Source: Acidobacteriota bacterium (GTDB lineage: Bacteria; Acidobacteriota; Terriglobia; Acidiferrales; UBA7541). Taken from it: 64,000 nucleotides of DNA. Under the pieces are notes generated by a model. That model was not told the DNA's origin. It saw only the letters and a program-made list of their open reading frames with translations, and did not search any database. Of this stretch, positions 17,914 to 27,666 are shown in pieces. The DNA is taken from assembly GCA_003225295.1 (NCBI GenBank), contig QHYZ01000069.1, positions 1 to 64,000 of the forward strand, read 5' to 3'. Position 1 is the stretch's first letter, and each line of letters starts with the position of its first letter. The position numbers were made by a program, and so were the translations under genes.

Positions 17914-18792
17914 TCAGTTCGGCCGATGCCGCGTCAGGTGATGAAAATACACATCTTCGAGGTCTGCCTCGGCGCCGGCAAATCCCTGGCCTGGAGATTG
18001 CTCGGAGTAAATCCGCAGCTCTTGCAGTCCGCCCACCAAATGCATGGAGATGACCGGAAATGCTTTCTCGATCGCTTCTCGCTCCGCTTCGGTCCCTACC
18101 ACCTTCCGCCAGACTCTGCCCTTCAACGCATCAATGGTTTCGACCGGCACTCCTTCGAGGAGCAATTCACCGCTGCTGATGATCGCCATCCGGGAACAAA
18201 GCTCCCGCACGTCCTCAACAATGTGTGTTGACAAAATCACTACCACATTCCGTCCGATCGAACTCAGCAAATTAAGAAAGCGGTTTCGCTCCGCTGGGTC
18301 AAGCCCCGCCGTCGGCTCATCCACGATGATTAATCTCGGATTGGCCAGCAGCGCCTGGGCAATTCCAAATCGCTGCTTCATCCCCCCCGAATAGCCTCCC
18401 AGCGCCTTTTTCCGTACATCCCACAAGTTCGTCTGCTGGAGCAGCCCTTCGACAATCTCCTTTCGTTCTCCACTCTTCGTGATTCCCTTCATTACCGCCA
18501 AGTGGCGCAACATATCCACCGCAGACATCTTCGGATAGACCCCGAACTCCTGCGGTAAGTACCCCAGCAACCGGCGCGTCTCATCCTTGTTTGCCACTAA
18601 GTCCAGCCCGTCGAGGGTTGCCGAGCCCGTATCCGGTTCCAACAGCGTTGCGAGTATCTTCATCAATGTGGACTTGCCGGCGCCGTTCGGGCCGATCAGC
18701 CCAAACATCCCAGGCGGTATCTCCAGCGAAACGTCGCGCAAGGCGCGAACGCCACCAGGATATGTCTTGGCCAGATTGCGAATGGATAGCAC
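17914..18792 (-). CDS. ABC transporter ATP-binding protein
   Basis: A 292-residue ATPase that energises the downstream permease-peptidase. Walker A is GPNGAGKST, the Q-loop is LPQEFGVYP, the signature is YSGGMKQR, Walker B is LIIVDEPTAGLDP and the H-loop is ILSTHIVED. The frame opens at 18825, but GTG at 18792 has AAAGGAG eight bases upstream and starts the protein at the conserved VLSIRNLAKTYPGG, so I choose it. The C-terminal 80 residues form the accessory domain seen in ABC-2 ATPases (ELRIYSEQ, DLEDVYFHHL). First gene of a two-gene operon. Confidence 0.93.
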   Translation of the reverse strand: MLSIRNLAKTYPGGVRALRDVSLEIPPGMFGLIGPNGAGKSTLMKILATLLEPDTGSATLDGLDLVANKDETRRLLGYLPQEFGVYPKMSAVDMLRHLAVMKGITKSGERKEIVEGLLQQTNLWDVRKKALGGYSGGMKQRFGIAQALLANPRLIIVDEPTAGLDPAERNRFLNLLSSIGRNVVVILSTHIVEDVRELCSRMAIISSGELLLEGVPVETIDALKGRVWRKVVGTEAEREAIEKAFPVISMHLVGGLQELRIYSEQSPGQGFAGAEADLEDVYFHHLTRHRPN

Positions 18793-19280
18793 GGAGTTGG
18801 CTCCTTTGAGGAAAGGCCTAGTCAAACAAGCCTACGTGATTGTAGACGTAATTGTTTCGATTCCGCGGGGACGGTATCCGAATGGCGAGCTCGCCCGATA
18901 GTCATGCCGGACGGGATCTCCCTAAAACGGCGTCCGGCACCTCCAGCAGATCCACAGCCCCTTGGCTCCAGCGCTAGCTCTGCCCAGTCACTTTGACGGC
19001 AAAGTCGCGACAAAGCAAGGCACAGTAGGTGATTTGAAATCGACCCAGAGCGGATCGCTGTCCTTATTGCTCAATCGTTGGCACTACGAATACTGGTTCG
19101 CTAGCAAGATACTTTTGCTTATCCGTGGTGGCTCGAATCGACATGCTGAGTACTGGCACTTGTACGGGCGGCGAAAAGCTCGTTGCCAAGGCCCCTTTCT
19201 AGACCAGTGACGTTCGACACATGCCATAATGGGGGCTCACGGCCGTCTACCCCGGAAAATTCTGGTGGACAGAGAAGTAT
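18793..19280. other. Divergent intergenic region
   Basis: About 490 bases between the ABC ATPase and the first carboxypeptidase-regulatory-like gene. It must carry both promoters, but I could not identify a convincing -35/-10 pair. No gene is supported. Confidence 0.45.
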
Positions 19281-21044
19281 ATGCATTCGCCACGCTCTCT
19301 CAAGGCGCTTTCCTTTGGCATTGCTCTTTCCTGTTGCGGTAGTACGGCGCGATTGTCCGCGCAGAGCAGCACCACTGGCATCGAACACCCAGACAGCCTC
19401 CGTGGCACGGTTGTGAACAGCGCGACGCATGAACCAATTGCCCGTGCGCTGGTATTCTCACCAGACAACCGCTATGCCACCATGACCGACGATCGAGGCC
19501 ATTTTGAATTCACATTTCCACAGGGGGAAAGCGAAAAGACTGCCGGGCTCGCGGATAACTCAGATATACACTCTCTGGAAACATCGCAGCGCCAACATGC
19601 CAGAACCAATCGTCCCACCATGCTGATGGCCCGCAAAACGGGATTTCTTTCCCGCCATAACGGGCAGGAGGGCTTCCAGATAGGCCCAGTGCAGCAGGAG
19701 CTCACAATCTCTCTCGCGCCGGAAGCTCGCATCGTTGGCCAAGTTATTCTGCCTGAGTCCGATGGTTCCGACAAAATCCAGGTCGAGCTTTATCGACGTC
19801 AGGTGCGGGAGGGCCGCGAGCATTGGGATCCGGCAGGAATGGCGATGTCTAGATCAAACGGGGAGTTCCGCTTTGCCGAGCTTTCCGCAGGTTCTTACAA
19901 ACTGCTCACTCACGAACTACTCGATCGTGATCCCCTAACCTTTAACGCTCGCGGACAGTTATTTGGCTACCCCCCGGTCTACTATCCTGCGGCGCCAGAC
20001 TTTGCGACGGGCGCCGTTATTCGGTTATCGCCGGGCGAAACCTTCCAGGCAAGAGTTTCGCCTGCAAAGCGAAAATATTATCCAGTAAAGCTGGGAGTTA
20101 AGAACGCCCCACCCAGCCTCCAGGCCGAAATTCAGGTATGGCCACAAGGACACGCCGGCCCCGGGTACTCTCTCGGATACAATGTCGGAGATGAGCTGAT
20201 CGAAGGTTTGCTGCCGGATGGCGCCTACACCGTCCAGGTGGCGACTTACGGGCCCAATGCGATGACAGGAATGCTGAACTTCACCGTGAGCGGCGCCGCC
20301 CTTTCCGGGCCGGGCATTACGTTGCTAGCGAACAGTTCAATTACCGTGAGCGTGAAGGAAGAATTTCAGCGCACAGAAACCGTCACTCCGGGGACGATGA
20401 CATTTGGCGGTCTTCGTCCGTCTCCTGAAAACGGACGGCGCCCCAATTATCTGCAAGTGACGTTGGTTTCAGCCGAGGAGTTCGGCCCTGCGCCAGCCGC
20501 TTCGCTGCGTCCGCCTAGCGGTCCAGAAGATGATTCGCTGGTCATTGAGAATGTGAAGCCAGGCCACTACCGGGTGCGCGTAAACACATCAATCGGATTC
20601 GTTTCATCGATTGCCTCCGGAGGTACGGATTTGCAGCGCCAGCCGCTCGTGGTTGGCCTGGGAGGTTCGACCCCGCCGATTGAAATTACCGTGCGCGACG
20701 ACGGCGCTCAGATCGAAGGCACGATCGAGGGTACAACTACCACGGACGTTCGTAGAGCGGGATTCGACTCACCGGGCCAATCCCCGGGCAATGTTTATTT
20801 CGTGCCGATGGCCGATAGCGGTGGCCAGTTCAGCATGGCTTGGGTTTCACCGGATGGGAAGTTCCAGCTTCAGCAGCTCCCCCCAGGCGCCTACCGCGTA
20901 CTGGCCTTCGATCGCCAACAGCCGGACCTGGAGTACGCGAGCGACGAAGTCATGAGTCAATACGATTCGAAGGCGCAGGTCATCCGCGTAGTCGCAGGTC
21001 AGAAAGAGCATTTGCGATTGCCGCTGATTACGGCGAGCGAGTAG
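19281..21044 (+). CDS. Secreted protein with carboxypeptidase-regulatory-like domains
   Basis: A 587-residue secreted protein. A signal-like N-terminus (LKALSFGIALSCCGSTARLSAQ) is followed by a carboxypeptidase-regulatory beta-sandwich (LRGTVVNSATHEPIARALVF, then MTDDRGHFEFTFPQG). Further beta-sandwich modules carry the SNGEFRFAELSAGSYKLL and SPDGKFQLQQLPPGAYRVLA patterns near residues 195 and 540. No catalytic or transmembrane segment is visible. Such proteins are abundant in acidobacteria, and their role (surface display, polymer binding or scaffolding) is unknown. It is followed after two bases by a second protein of the same architecture, so the two are probably a tandem duplication within one operon. 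Confidence 0.8.
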   Translation: MHSPRSLKALSFGIALSCCGSTARLSAQSSTTGIEHPDSLRGTVVNSATHEPIARALVFSPDNRYATMTDDRGHFEFTFPQGESEKTAGLADNSDIHSLETSQRQHARTNRPTMLMARKTGFLSRHNGQEGFQIGPVQQELTISLAPEARIVGQVILPESDGSDKIQVELYRRQVREGREHWDPAGMAMSRSNGEFRFAELSAGSYKLLTHELLDRDPLTFNARGQLFGYPPVYYPAAPDFATGAVIRLSPGETFQARVSPAKRKYYPVKLGVKNAPPSLQAEIQVWPQGHAGPGYSLGYNVGDELIEGLLPDGAYTVQVATYGPNAMTGMLNFTVSGAALSGPGITLLANSSITVSVKEEFQRTETVTPGTMTFGGLRPSPENGRRPNYLQVTLVSAEEFGPAPAASLRPPSGPEDDSLVIENVKPGHYRVRVNTSIGFVSSIASGGTDLQRQPLVVGLGGSTPPIEITVRDDGAQIEGTIEGTTTTDVRRAGFDSPGQSPGNVYFVPMADSGGQFSMAWVSPDGKFQLQQLPPGAYRVLAFDRQQPDLEYASDEVMSQYDSKAQVIRVVAGQKEHLRLPLITASE

Positions 21045-21046
21045 CT

Positions 21047-22726
21047 ATGCTGAGGTTGGCAAGTGCGATGCGATTCGTGGTGCCGGTGCTTGGGCTGGCG
21101 GTGCTGCACTGGTGTGCGCTACTTGGCAGACAGAGCCCGCTCCCCGATCGCAGCGCAACTCCGGAGGCGAAATTCAAGATCGCCGGGACGATCGTGAACT
21201 CACTCGCCGGCACGCCACTCGGGAAAGCTCGCGTTTCCCTCTTCGATACTAGAAATCCTGCCGACGTTGTGTGGATGATCACCTCCGAGAATGGGCACTT
21301 TGAGTTTGGTTCGCTTAAGCCGGGCAAGTTCTCGTTGCAAGGAGCGAAGCGTGGATTTATCCCCGCCGCCTACGAGCAGCATGAACAGTTCTCAACGGCA
21401 ATTGTGACCGGTGCCGGCTTCGATACCGGAAACCTGGTGTTGCGTCTCACGCCGCTGGCCCTCCTTGGCGGCAAAGTGATCGATGAATCGGGCGACCCTG
21501 TCCGCAATGCACGTGTCATGCTCTACGTAGAGGACCACCAGGCCGGCATGAACCGGATTACGCGAGCCGGCAACGGTTTGAGTGACGATCAGGGTTCCTA
21601 CGAGTTTGCAGCCCTGGCTCCCGGGAATTACTACCTGTCGGTGGCAGCAAGACCCTGGTATGCCGTGCATCCTGTTTCTTCTCTCGGCGAAGGCGCGGGC
21701 CATGCTCCCCCCGCCGTGGCCCGATCTCTGGACGTTGCCTATCCGACCACGTACTACAACGGCGCAACCGATGCCGACGGTGCCACGCCTATCCCCATTC
21801 AGGGTGGCGACCACTTGCAGGCCGATATCCACCTCAATCCAGTCCCTGCCCTTCATTTAGTGCTGCATGTTCCCACTGACGGGCAGCAAGGCTTCCGCAT
21901 GCCCGTGTTTCAGAAACGTGTTTTTGACTCCTTGGAATATGTTCAGAGCGAAGGTGCGCAATCGGTGGCTCCCGGTGTTTACGAAGTGACTGGAGTGCCC
22001 GCGGGAAGATACTCCGTCCGGTTGCAGGAACCGAAGTCTGGCCAACTCCAGCAATCCAGTGAGATGAATCTGGTCCAGGATGTCCAGGAATTGGATACTT
22101 CCCCCAGCGAACCGGCCGCCAGGGTCAAATTGTCGGTGAAGATGCCGCGGCAGGAGCCCTTCCCGAAGCAGTTCTACCTGGCACTGCAGAATTCGCGGCG
22201 GCAAACGGTGGCCTTCAAGCCCGTCGACGTGGCAGGTGAAGCGACCTTCGAGGACCTTCCGGCGGGCAAATACGCCATCCTCGTTTTTTCTCCGACCAAG
22301 CGATATTCCGTGGTCCGAGCTTCGTCTGCGGCAGTCGAAATCTCCGGACACGACCTCAACGTAACGCCGGGCGCGTCTCTCAACTTAGCGGTGTTCTTGG
22401 TTGATGGCGTCGTGACCGTGGAGGGATTCGCAAAGCGAGGAGACAAACCCGTTGCTGGCGTGATGGTTGCCCTAGTGCCGAAAGATCCCGAATCGCATCT
22501 GGAAATGTTCCGCAGGGACCAGAGCGACTTCGATGGCAGCTTCGTCCTTCGCGGCGTAATCCCCGGATGGTACACCATCGTCGCGGTGGAAGATGCCTGG
22601 GGCTTTCAATGGATGCAACCCGGTGTGCTCGGGCGGTACGTCCAGCATGGGCAGAATCTCACGATCGGAGAGCTAATGAAGGGTTCCGTATACCTGCCGG
22701 ACCCCGTCGAAGTGCAGGCGCGTTAA
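21047..22726 (+). CDS. Secreted protein with carboxypeptidase-regulatory-like domains (tandem paralogue)
   Basis: A 559-residue protein with the same design as the preceding gene. A hydrophobic signal (MRFVVPVLGLAVLHWCALLG) leads into FKIAGTIVNSLAGTPLGKAR with SENGHFEFGSLKPGKFSL, a second module (GGKVIDESGDPVRNARVMLY with DDQGSYEFAALAPGNYYLSV), and later FDGSFVLRGVIPGWYTIVAV. The frame is open far upstream inside the previous gene, but ATG at 21047, two bases after the previous stop, is the sensible start. ATG at 21068 is an alternative nearer to the signal. Function is not known. Confidence 0.8.
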   Translation: MLRLASAMRFVVPVLGLAVLHWCALLGRQSPLPDRSATPEAKFKIAGTIVNSLAGTPLGKARVSLFDTRNPADVVWMITSENGHFEFGSLKPGKFSLQGAKRGFIPAAYEQHEQFSTAIVTGAGFDTGNLVLRLTPLALLGGKVIDESGDPVRNARVMLYVEDHQAGMNRITRAGNGLSDDQGSYEFAALAPGNYYLSVAARPWYAVHPVSSLGEGAGHAPPAVARSLDVAYPTTYYNGATDADGATPIPIQGGDHLQADIHLNPVPALHLVLHVPTDGQQGFRMPVFQKRVFDSLEYVQSEGAQSVAPGVYEVTGVPAGRYSVRLQEPKSGQLQQSSEMNLVQDVQELDTSPSEPAARVKLSVKMPRQEPFPKQFYLALQNSRRQTVAFKPVDVAGEATFEDLPAGKYAILVFSPTKRYSVVRASSAAVEISGHDLNVTPGASLNLAVFLVDGVVTVEGFAKRGDKPVAGVMVALVPKDPESHLEMFRRDQSDFDGSFVLRGVIPGWYTIVAVEDAWGFQWMQPGVLGRYVQHGQNLTIGELMKGSVYLPDPVEVQAR

Positions 22727-22908
22727 AATCGCTGGTGCTCCGACTCATTCGACCCGCGGGTCGTCGAGCGGCCGGTTATGAGTTCCGACCTCCATCAAAT
22801 CCTGACTGACGGTGCCTGGTACGCGGATCGCCGAACTCGGGAATAATCCACTTGATTAAACGCGCTCATCGACCACTGACATCCGACAGGTGCTCTCGTT
22901 AGGATCCG

Positions 22909-24126
22909 TTAGGCCTGCGCTGAATCTTGCCGGCCGAATTCCGCGCGGTGCTCTTCCGGGCCGAAGGAGATTACCACTGCTCCGGTGAAGAGCACCACGG
23001 CCGCGAAGAGCCCCATGGCCCGGCTATAGCTCATGGCATGTGCCATTCGCGCTTCGAAATACGCGCTCCCGGAGGCCATCAACACACCAAACTGATACGC
23101 CAATCCAGGAAAGAATCCCCGCAACTGATCGGGAGAGAGCTCGTTGAGGTGAGCGGGGATCACCCCCCACGCTCCCTGCACCATGAATTGCATCAGGAAT
23201 CCGCCCAACAGAATCAACGGGAGATTTGGCGCAAACACCCACAGTGGAATAACTGCAATTCCTAGCAGCACCGCCGTCACCATGGTGCGCCGCCGTCCGC
23301 GAGCGTCAGATATAAACCCGAACACCAACCCGCCGCAAAGCGCCCCGATCATCGAAATCGCCGTGAAGTCCGACGTGCGCTGCGGACTGAAGCCATGTTG
23401 TTGCTGTAAGAGAGTCGGGTACATATCCTGAGTGCCGTGAGAAATGAAATTCATCATAGCCAGTAACAGAACGAGATAGGCGAAGCGCCTCCAGTTGCGG
23501 AATATGGCGCGTCGGTAGGTCGTCCAATCGGTGCGCGAGCGGTGCCAGGCTTCGGGTTCTTTTACTTTTGCGCGCACGAACAAGGTAAGCAGCGCCGGCA
23601 ATCCTCCGATGAAGAACAACGGCCGCCAGCCCCAATGCGGGTAGACAAGGCGATAAACCGCAGCTGCCAGCAGAAATCCCAGTGCGTAACCCTCCTGTAA
23701 CAGCCCGGAGATAAGTCCGCGCCATTTTGTGGGAACGGATTCCATTGTCAGCGACGCTCCCACTCCCCACTCACCCCCCATTCCGACGCCGTAGAGCAGG
23801 CGCAGGAAAAAGAAAACCCTGTAATTCGGAGCAAGCCCGGACAAGACTTCAATCAAGGAGAAGTACAAAATATTGACGATGAGTGGAATTCGGCGGCCGT
23901 AGCGGTCTGCAAACAAGCCAAACAAAATGGCGCCGATCCAGCGAGTAGCCAGGCTCGCGGTAATCGTCAGCGCAATCGCTGGGATGGTTTGTCCGAACTC
24001 TTTGGCAACGGGAGCCAGCACGAACGTAAGTATGAAGAAGTCGAATGCGTCGAGCGTCCAGCCAAGAAATCCTGCGAGGATAGCGTTGCGCGCACCGGAC
24101 GGAGAGGATTGCTTCTCACCATCCAT
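22909..24126 (-). CDS. MFS transporter, metabolite/H+ symporter type
   Basis: A 405-residue, 12-helix major facilitator. The opening GFLGWTLDAFDFFILTFVLA is typical of the lactate/sialate/aromatic-acid symporter group, with an Asp in helix 1. The loop 2-3 motif GLFADRYGRR and the central GVGMGGEWGVGASL (helix 4) agree. Such carriers import organic acids or acylated sugars with protons. It is the last of three genes read on the minus strand behind an amidohydrolase and a sodium/solute symporter, with only one base separating it from the symporter. It likely imports a substrate or removes a product of that hydrolase. The precise ligand is not readable. Confidence 0.85.
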   Translation of the reverse strand: MDGEKQSSPSGARNAILAGFLGWTLDAFDFFILTFVLAPVAKEFGQTIPAIALTITASLATRWIGAILFGLFADRYGRRIPLIVNILYFSLIEVLSGLAPNYRVFFFLRLLYGVGMGGEWGVGASLTMESVPTKWRGLISGLLQEGYALGFLLAAAVYRLVYPHWGWRPLFFIGGLPALLTLFVRAKVKEPEAWHRSRTDWTTYRRAIFRNWRRFAYLVLLLAMMNFISHGTQDMYPTLLQQQHGFSPQRTSDFTAISMIGALCGGLVFGFISDARGRRRTMVTAVLLGIAVIPLWVFAPNLPLILLGGFLMQFMVQGAWGVIPAHLNELSPDQLRGFFPGLAYQFGVLMASGSAYFEARMAHAMSYSRAMGLFAAVVLFTGAVVISFGPEEHRAEFGRQDSAQA

Positions 24127-24127
24127 G

Positions 24128-25951
24128 TCAGTGCGATTGCCACTCCACCGGCCTAGGCATCAACCGAGAGATCGCAAACGCGCAGATTGCGGTGACAATC
24201 GCCAGAACAAATCCGTTCCGATACCGCCCAAAACAGAACTCTCCGATACAGAAAAGCGCAGAGTAGATGAGGATACAGCCCAGCAGCCAGCTCAGAAGGT
24301 TCCGGCCCAGGTCGCGCGTGACCGGCTCATCCCCGGCGAGTTTCGCTACGGGTTGCCATCCGGTGATTTGCGGGCGCACTTTCCGGTAGAACTTGACGAG
24401 TGTGTCGCCAGGCTCCGCTGGCGTCAGGAGCGTGACACCGATCCAAACCAGCGTGGTTACCCCGGTTGTGCACAATGTTGTCTTCGCGAAAATGACCGGG
24501 TCGGAACCGCTGAAGGGCTGCGCTCGGCCCGCTAATGCGGTCCACAACCAGCTGGAATGCAGCGCCAGTGTCGTCGCCAGGGCCGCCGTCATCGCGGAGA
24601 TTTCGCTCCAGGCATTCACGCGCCACCAGTACCAGCGAAGCAAATACACGCCGCCCGTCCCGGCCCCTAACTCGAGCACAATCTTCCATCCTGCGCCAAC
24701 CGAGCCAAGCTGCAACGCCACAAGCGCAGCGGCAATCACCAGGAAGACCGTCGCCAAACGCGACACGTTCACGTAATGCGCCTCACTTCCGTTTTTCTTC
24801 AGGAAGCGCCGGTAAAAGTCTTCGACAAGGTAGGAACTACCCCAATTCAACTGTGTCGCCACCGTAGACATGAACGCCGCCATGAATCCCGCGAGCAAGA
24901 TTCCGAGTAGCGCATGCGGTGTCTGCCGGGTCGCCACAAGCATGAAGCCACGCTCCGGCTGCGCCAAGCCCGGATAAAGAACGACTGCCACCAGCGCGGT
25001 CAGAATCCAAGGCCAGGGTCGCAGTGCGTAGTGCGCCAGGTTGAACCAAAGCACCGACAACAATCCGTTTCTTTCGTCCTTGGCGCTGAAAATCCGCTGC
25101 GCGATATATCCACCGCCGCCTGGTTCTGCTCCGGGATACCAGAAAGCCCACCACTGCACCGCCAGATGCACCACGAATGTAATCACCGGCAGCGTCCACA
25201 GAGCTTCGCTGCTGAACCCCCGGGAAAAATCAGGTAGGAGAGCGGTGATGTCGCTGGCCCCCGTCCCGGCGGCAGCACGCCGCGCGGCAAGCGCGGCAAG
25301 GAGTTGCGGCATCCCGCCAACGGCTTGAACTCCGTACCAAGCAACCGAGATCACAATCGCCATTTTCAGAACGAACTGGAACAAATCAGTCCACAACACG
25401 CCCCACAAACCGCCGAGCGAAACATAAATCCCCGTAAAAGGCATCAGGAAGAACACGCAGATGGCCAGCGCTTTCGCATCGCTCACACCCATCGCCGTGC
25501 TGATGATATTCACCATCGCCTTGGTCACCCACCCGAGGATCAGGCAGTTCATCAGCAGGCCAAGATAAACAGCGCGAAATCCACGCAGGAACGCCGCGGG
25601 TTTCCCGCTATAGCGCATTTCAGCGAATTGAACATCGGTGATTAGCCCGGAGCGCCGCCACAGGCGCGCGAACAGGAACACCGTCATCATTCCCGACGGC
25701 AAGAAACTCCACCACAGCCAGTTCCCGGCGACGCCGTTGATATAGACCAGTCCCGTCACCACCAGCGGCGTATCGGCCGCAAACGTGGTGGCCACCATGG
25801 ACGTTCCGGCCAGCCACCACGACACGTTTCTGCCGGAAACGAAGTAGTCCTCCGTGCTCTGTCCCGACCGCCGCCGGAAATACAACCCCAGGACCAGAGT
25901 AATCAATAGATAGCCAACGATGGCGGTCCAATCGGCGAATGTTAGGTGCAA
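24128..25951 (-). CDS. Sodium:solute symporter family transporter
   Basis: A 607-residue membrane protein with about 13-14 hydrophobic segments. The N-terminus DWTAIVGYLLITLVLGLYF and RRSGQSTEDYFVSGRNVSWW, then GTSMVATTFAADTPL, carry the SSS signature. GGLWGVLWTDLFQF and a helix with MAAFMSTVATQLNWGSSY (sodium-site serines) follow. It is the middle gene of the amidohydrolase-symporter-MFS set on the minus strand (48 bases after the hydrolase). Proline, pantothenate and sugar carriers belong to this family. Here an amino acid or acyl amino acid is plausible from context only. Confidence 0.88.
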   Translation of the reverse strand: MHLTFADWTAIVGYLLITLVLGLYFRRRSGQSTEDYFVSGRNVSWWLAGTSMVATTFAADTPLVVTGLVYINGVAGNWLWWSFLPSGMMTVFLFARLWRRSGLITDVQFAEMRYSGKPAAFLRGFRAVYLGLLMNCLILGWVTKAMVNIISTAMGVSDAKALAICVFFLMPFTGIYVSLGGLWGVLWTDLFQFVLKMAIVISVAWYGVQAVGGMPQLLAALAARRAAAGTGASDITALLPDFSRGFSSEALWTLPVITFVVHLAVQWWAFWYPGAEPGGGGYIAQRIFSAKDERNGLLSVLWFNLAHYALRPWPWILTALVAVVLYPGLAQPERGFMLVATRQTPHALLGILLAGFMAAFMSTVATQLNWGSSYLVEDFYRRFLKKNGSEAHYVNVSRLATVFLVIAAALVALQLGSVGAGWKIVLELGAGTGGVYLLRWYWWRVNAWSEISAMTAALATTLALHSSWLWTALAGRAQPFSGSDPVIFAKTTLCTTGVTTLVWIGVTLLTPAEPGDTLVKFYRKVRPQITGWQPVAKLAGDEPVTRDLGRNLLSWLLGCILIYSALFCIGEFCFGRYRNGFVLAIVTAICAFAISRLMPRPVEWQSH

Positions 25952-25999
25952 GGTGCCTTCCCCCTCCTGATGGAAATCCTTAGGGCCTCGATTTCTCGT

Positions 26000-27475
26000 T
26001 CATTGCAAAATGGGCGCGCGAGCCGCCCGGCCCGGAACAACACCACCAACGAGTTGTCCGTCTTTGACGACGGGAACTCCGTTGACCAGCACAAACTGAA
26101 TCCCCTCTGAGTATCGCGCCGGCTTTTCATAGGTCGCTTTGTCAATGACGCGATTCGCGTCGAACACCGTAATGTCGGCATCCGCCCCCACGCGAATCCG
26201 CCCTTTCACCTTGAACATCGGCGCTCGCTTTTCCAGCCGCTGCGCGGGCATCAGCGTCATTTTCTTCAGAGCGGTCATCAAATCCAGGGCCTTTTCTTCC
26301 CGCACGTAGCGTCCCAGAACCAGCGCGTAAGTGCCCGCGGTTCGCGGATGTCCCTGCCCTGTCGAAAGAAATCCATCGCTCGCGATCATCGTCAGCGGAC
26401 TCACCACCGCGGCATGAACATTCTCCGGCGTATTCCCGGGAACAATCACCATTCCGCCTTGTTTGCGGTACTCTAAGAAAGACTCCTTCGTCAGGTGCTC
26501 CCCCGTCGCCGGCCACAAGAGCGAAGCGTAATACGTGGCGGGTTCTTCTTCCTTGTGATCGAACATGGCAGCTTGAATACTGGTCATACCCATGGTGTAA
26601 GGATAGCTTTCTGTTGTTACGTCCATGCCACGGGAGCGCGCGTCCGTGATCATCTGCAGCTCCTGCGTCACGTTCGGTCCCCCGGTGCTTTGTATGTGTA
26701 CGATATGAAGCGGAGCCCCGGTGATCGCCGCAGCCGCTATCACTTCCTCAAACCCGCTGAAATTCCCTTCGATCGGAGGCCCTGAGGCGCGAATGTGCAC
26801 GTGGCACGATGCGTGATACTTAGCAGCCAGGCGAAACACGTCCAGGATCTCCTGGTTTGTCGCGGCCTCGGTATAGGCGGGCCCAAGTCCCAGGGAAAGC
26901 GCGCCGCGCTTCAATCCCTTCTCCAGCAGCCCGCTGATCTGTTCCCTTTCGACCGTTGTTGCCACTCGGTGAGCTGCGTCTCCACTCGGCAGTAATCCAC
27001 CGGGGTCGTGCATCACCGCCATTCGCACGGCGATGTGCCCCACGCTGGCTCCGTAGTTGATGAGCGCCTTCCCTTCCCGCTCTTCGTACCATCGATCGAC
27101 ATCGGCAACCCCGACTTCTAGTTCCAGCGCCGTCGTCACCCCGTCCGCAGCTTTCACGGCATAGTTCTCGGCGTCCTGCCCATGCTGGTGTAGGTCGATG
27201 AAACCTGGCGCAACAACTAGGCCGCGCGCTTCCATGGTCTGCTTCCCCTCAAGCGGCCCGGTCGAAATCACCGCGATTTTCCCGCCGCGGATTCCCATGT
27301 TTCGCACCGCATCCAGCCCCGATTCCGGGTCCATCACTCGCCCATGGGCGATCACCAGGTCATAGGTTTCTGTTCCATTGCTTGCGCCGCTTCCGGCGGT
27401 GATCACGACCGTGGCGGTAAGTAACACCGCCGGCGCTGTCCACTTCCACCATCCACCAACTCTAGAGCTTGACAT
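26000..27475 (-). CDS. Exported amidohydrolase, D-aminoacylase-like
   Basis: A 491-residue zinc amidohydrolase with a signal-type N-terminus (APAVLLTATVVITAGSG). The enzyme starts YDLVIAHGRVMDPESGLDAV, as in dihydroorotase and D-aminoacylase relatives. Metal ligands seen are His96 and His98 in GFIDLHQHGQD, a Glu in LELEVG, the two histidines in CHVHIRA and LHIVHIQSTGG, and the catalytic Asp in MIASDGF. The C-terminal GRIRVGADADITVFD is the usual amidohydrolase beta-sandwich strand. Likely hydrolysis is of N-acyl-D-amino acids or related amides in the periplasm. The two transporters downstream on the same strand would take up the products. Specificity is not certain. Confidence 0.82.
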   Translation of the reverse strand: MSSSRVGGWWKWTAPAVLLTATVVITAGSGASNGTETYDLVIAHGRVMDPESGLDAVRNMGIRGGKIAVISTGPLEGKQTMEARGLVVAPGFIDLHQHGQDAENYAVKAADGVTTALELEVGVADVDRWYEEREGKALINYGASVGHIAVRMAVMHDPGGLLPSGDAAHRVATTVEREQISGLLEKGLKRGALSLGLGPAYTEAATNQEILDVFRLAAKYHASCHVHIRASGPPIEGNFSGFEEVIAAAAITGAPLHIVHIQSTGGPNVTQELQMITDARSRGMDVTTESYPYTMGMTSIQAAMFDHKEEEPATYYASLLWPATGEHLTKESFLEYRKQGGMVIVPGNTPENVHAAVVSPLTMIASDGFLSTGQGHPRTAGTYALVLGRYVREEKALDLMTALKKMTLMPAQRLEKRAPMFKVKGRIRVGADADITVFDANRVIDKATYEKPARYSEGIQFVLVNGVPVVKDGQLVGGVVPGRAARAPILQ

Positions 27476-27588
27476 TTGGCCGGTGTCCCCCGTGTGGCGC
27501 TAAGTCTCTTCGTGTGGACTCCGTCTGTCAAAGGTTTTCTAAACCGATGCAACGACTTCGAATCGTTCACTTGGTGTCTTCAGCGGGG

Positions 27589-27625
27589 GAAAAAAACCCG
27601 GATCGCTGGGGGGAGCGACCCGGGT
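27589..27625 (-). terminator. Rho-independent terminator of the small two-gene operon
   Basis: On the minus strand a 12-bp stem (ACCCGGGTCGCT with its complement, one bulged base, six-C loop) is followed directly by seven T residues (27595-27589). It lies 40 bases beyond the stop of the 27667 gene. Confidence 0.85.
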
Positions 27626-27666
27626 GGGGGGTGTTGCTGAGGGGGGCCGGAGGAAACTCGTTTTGT

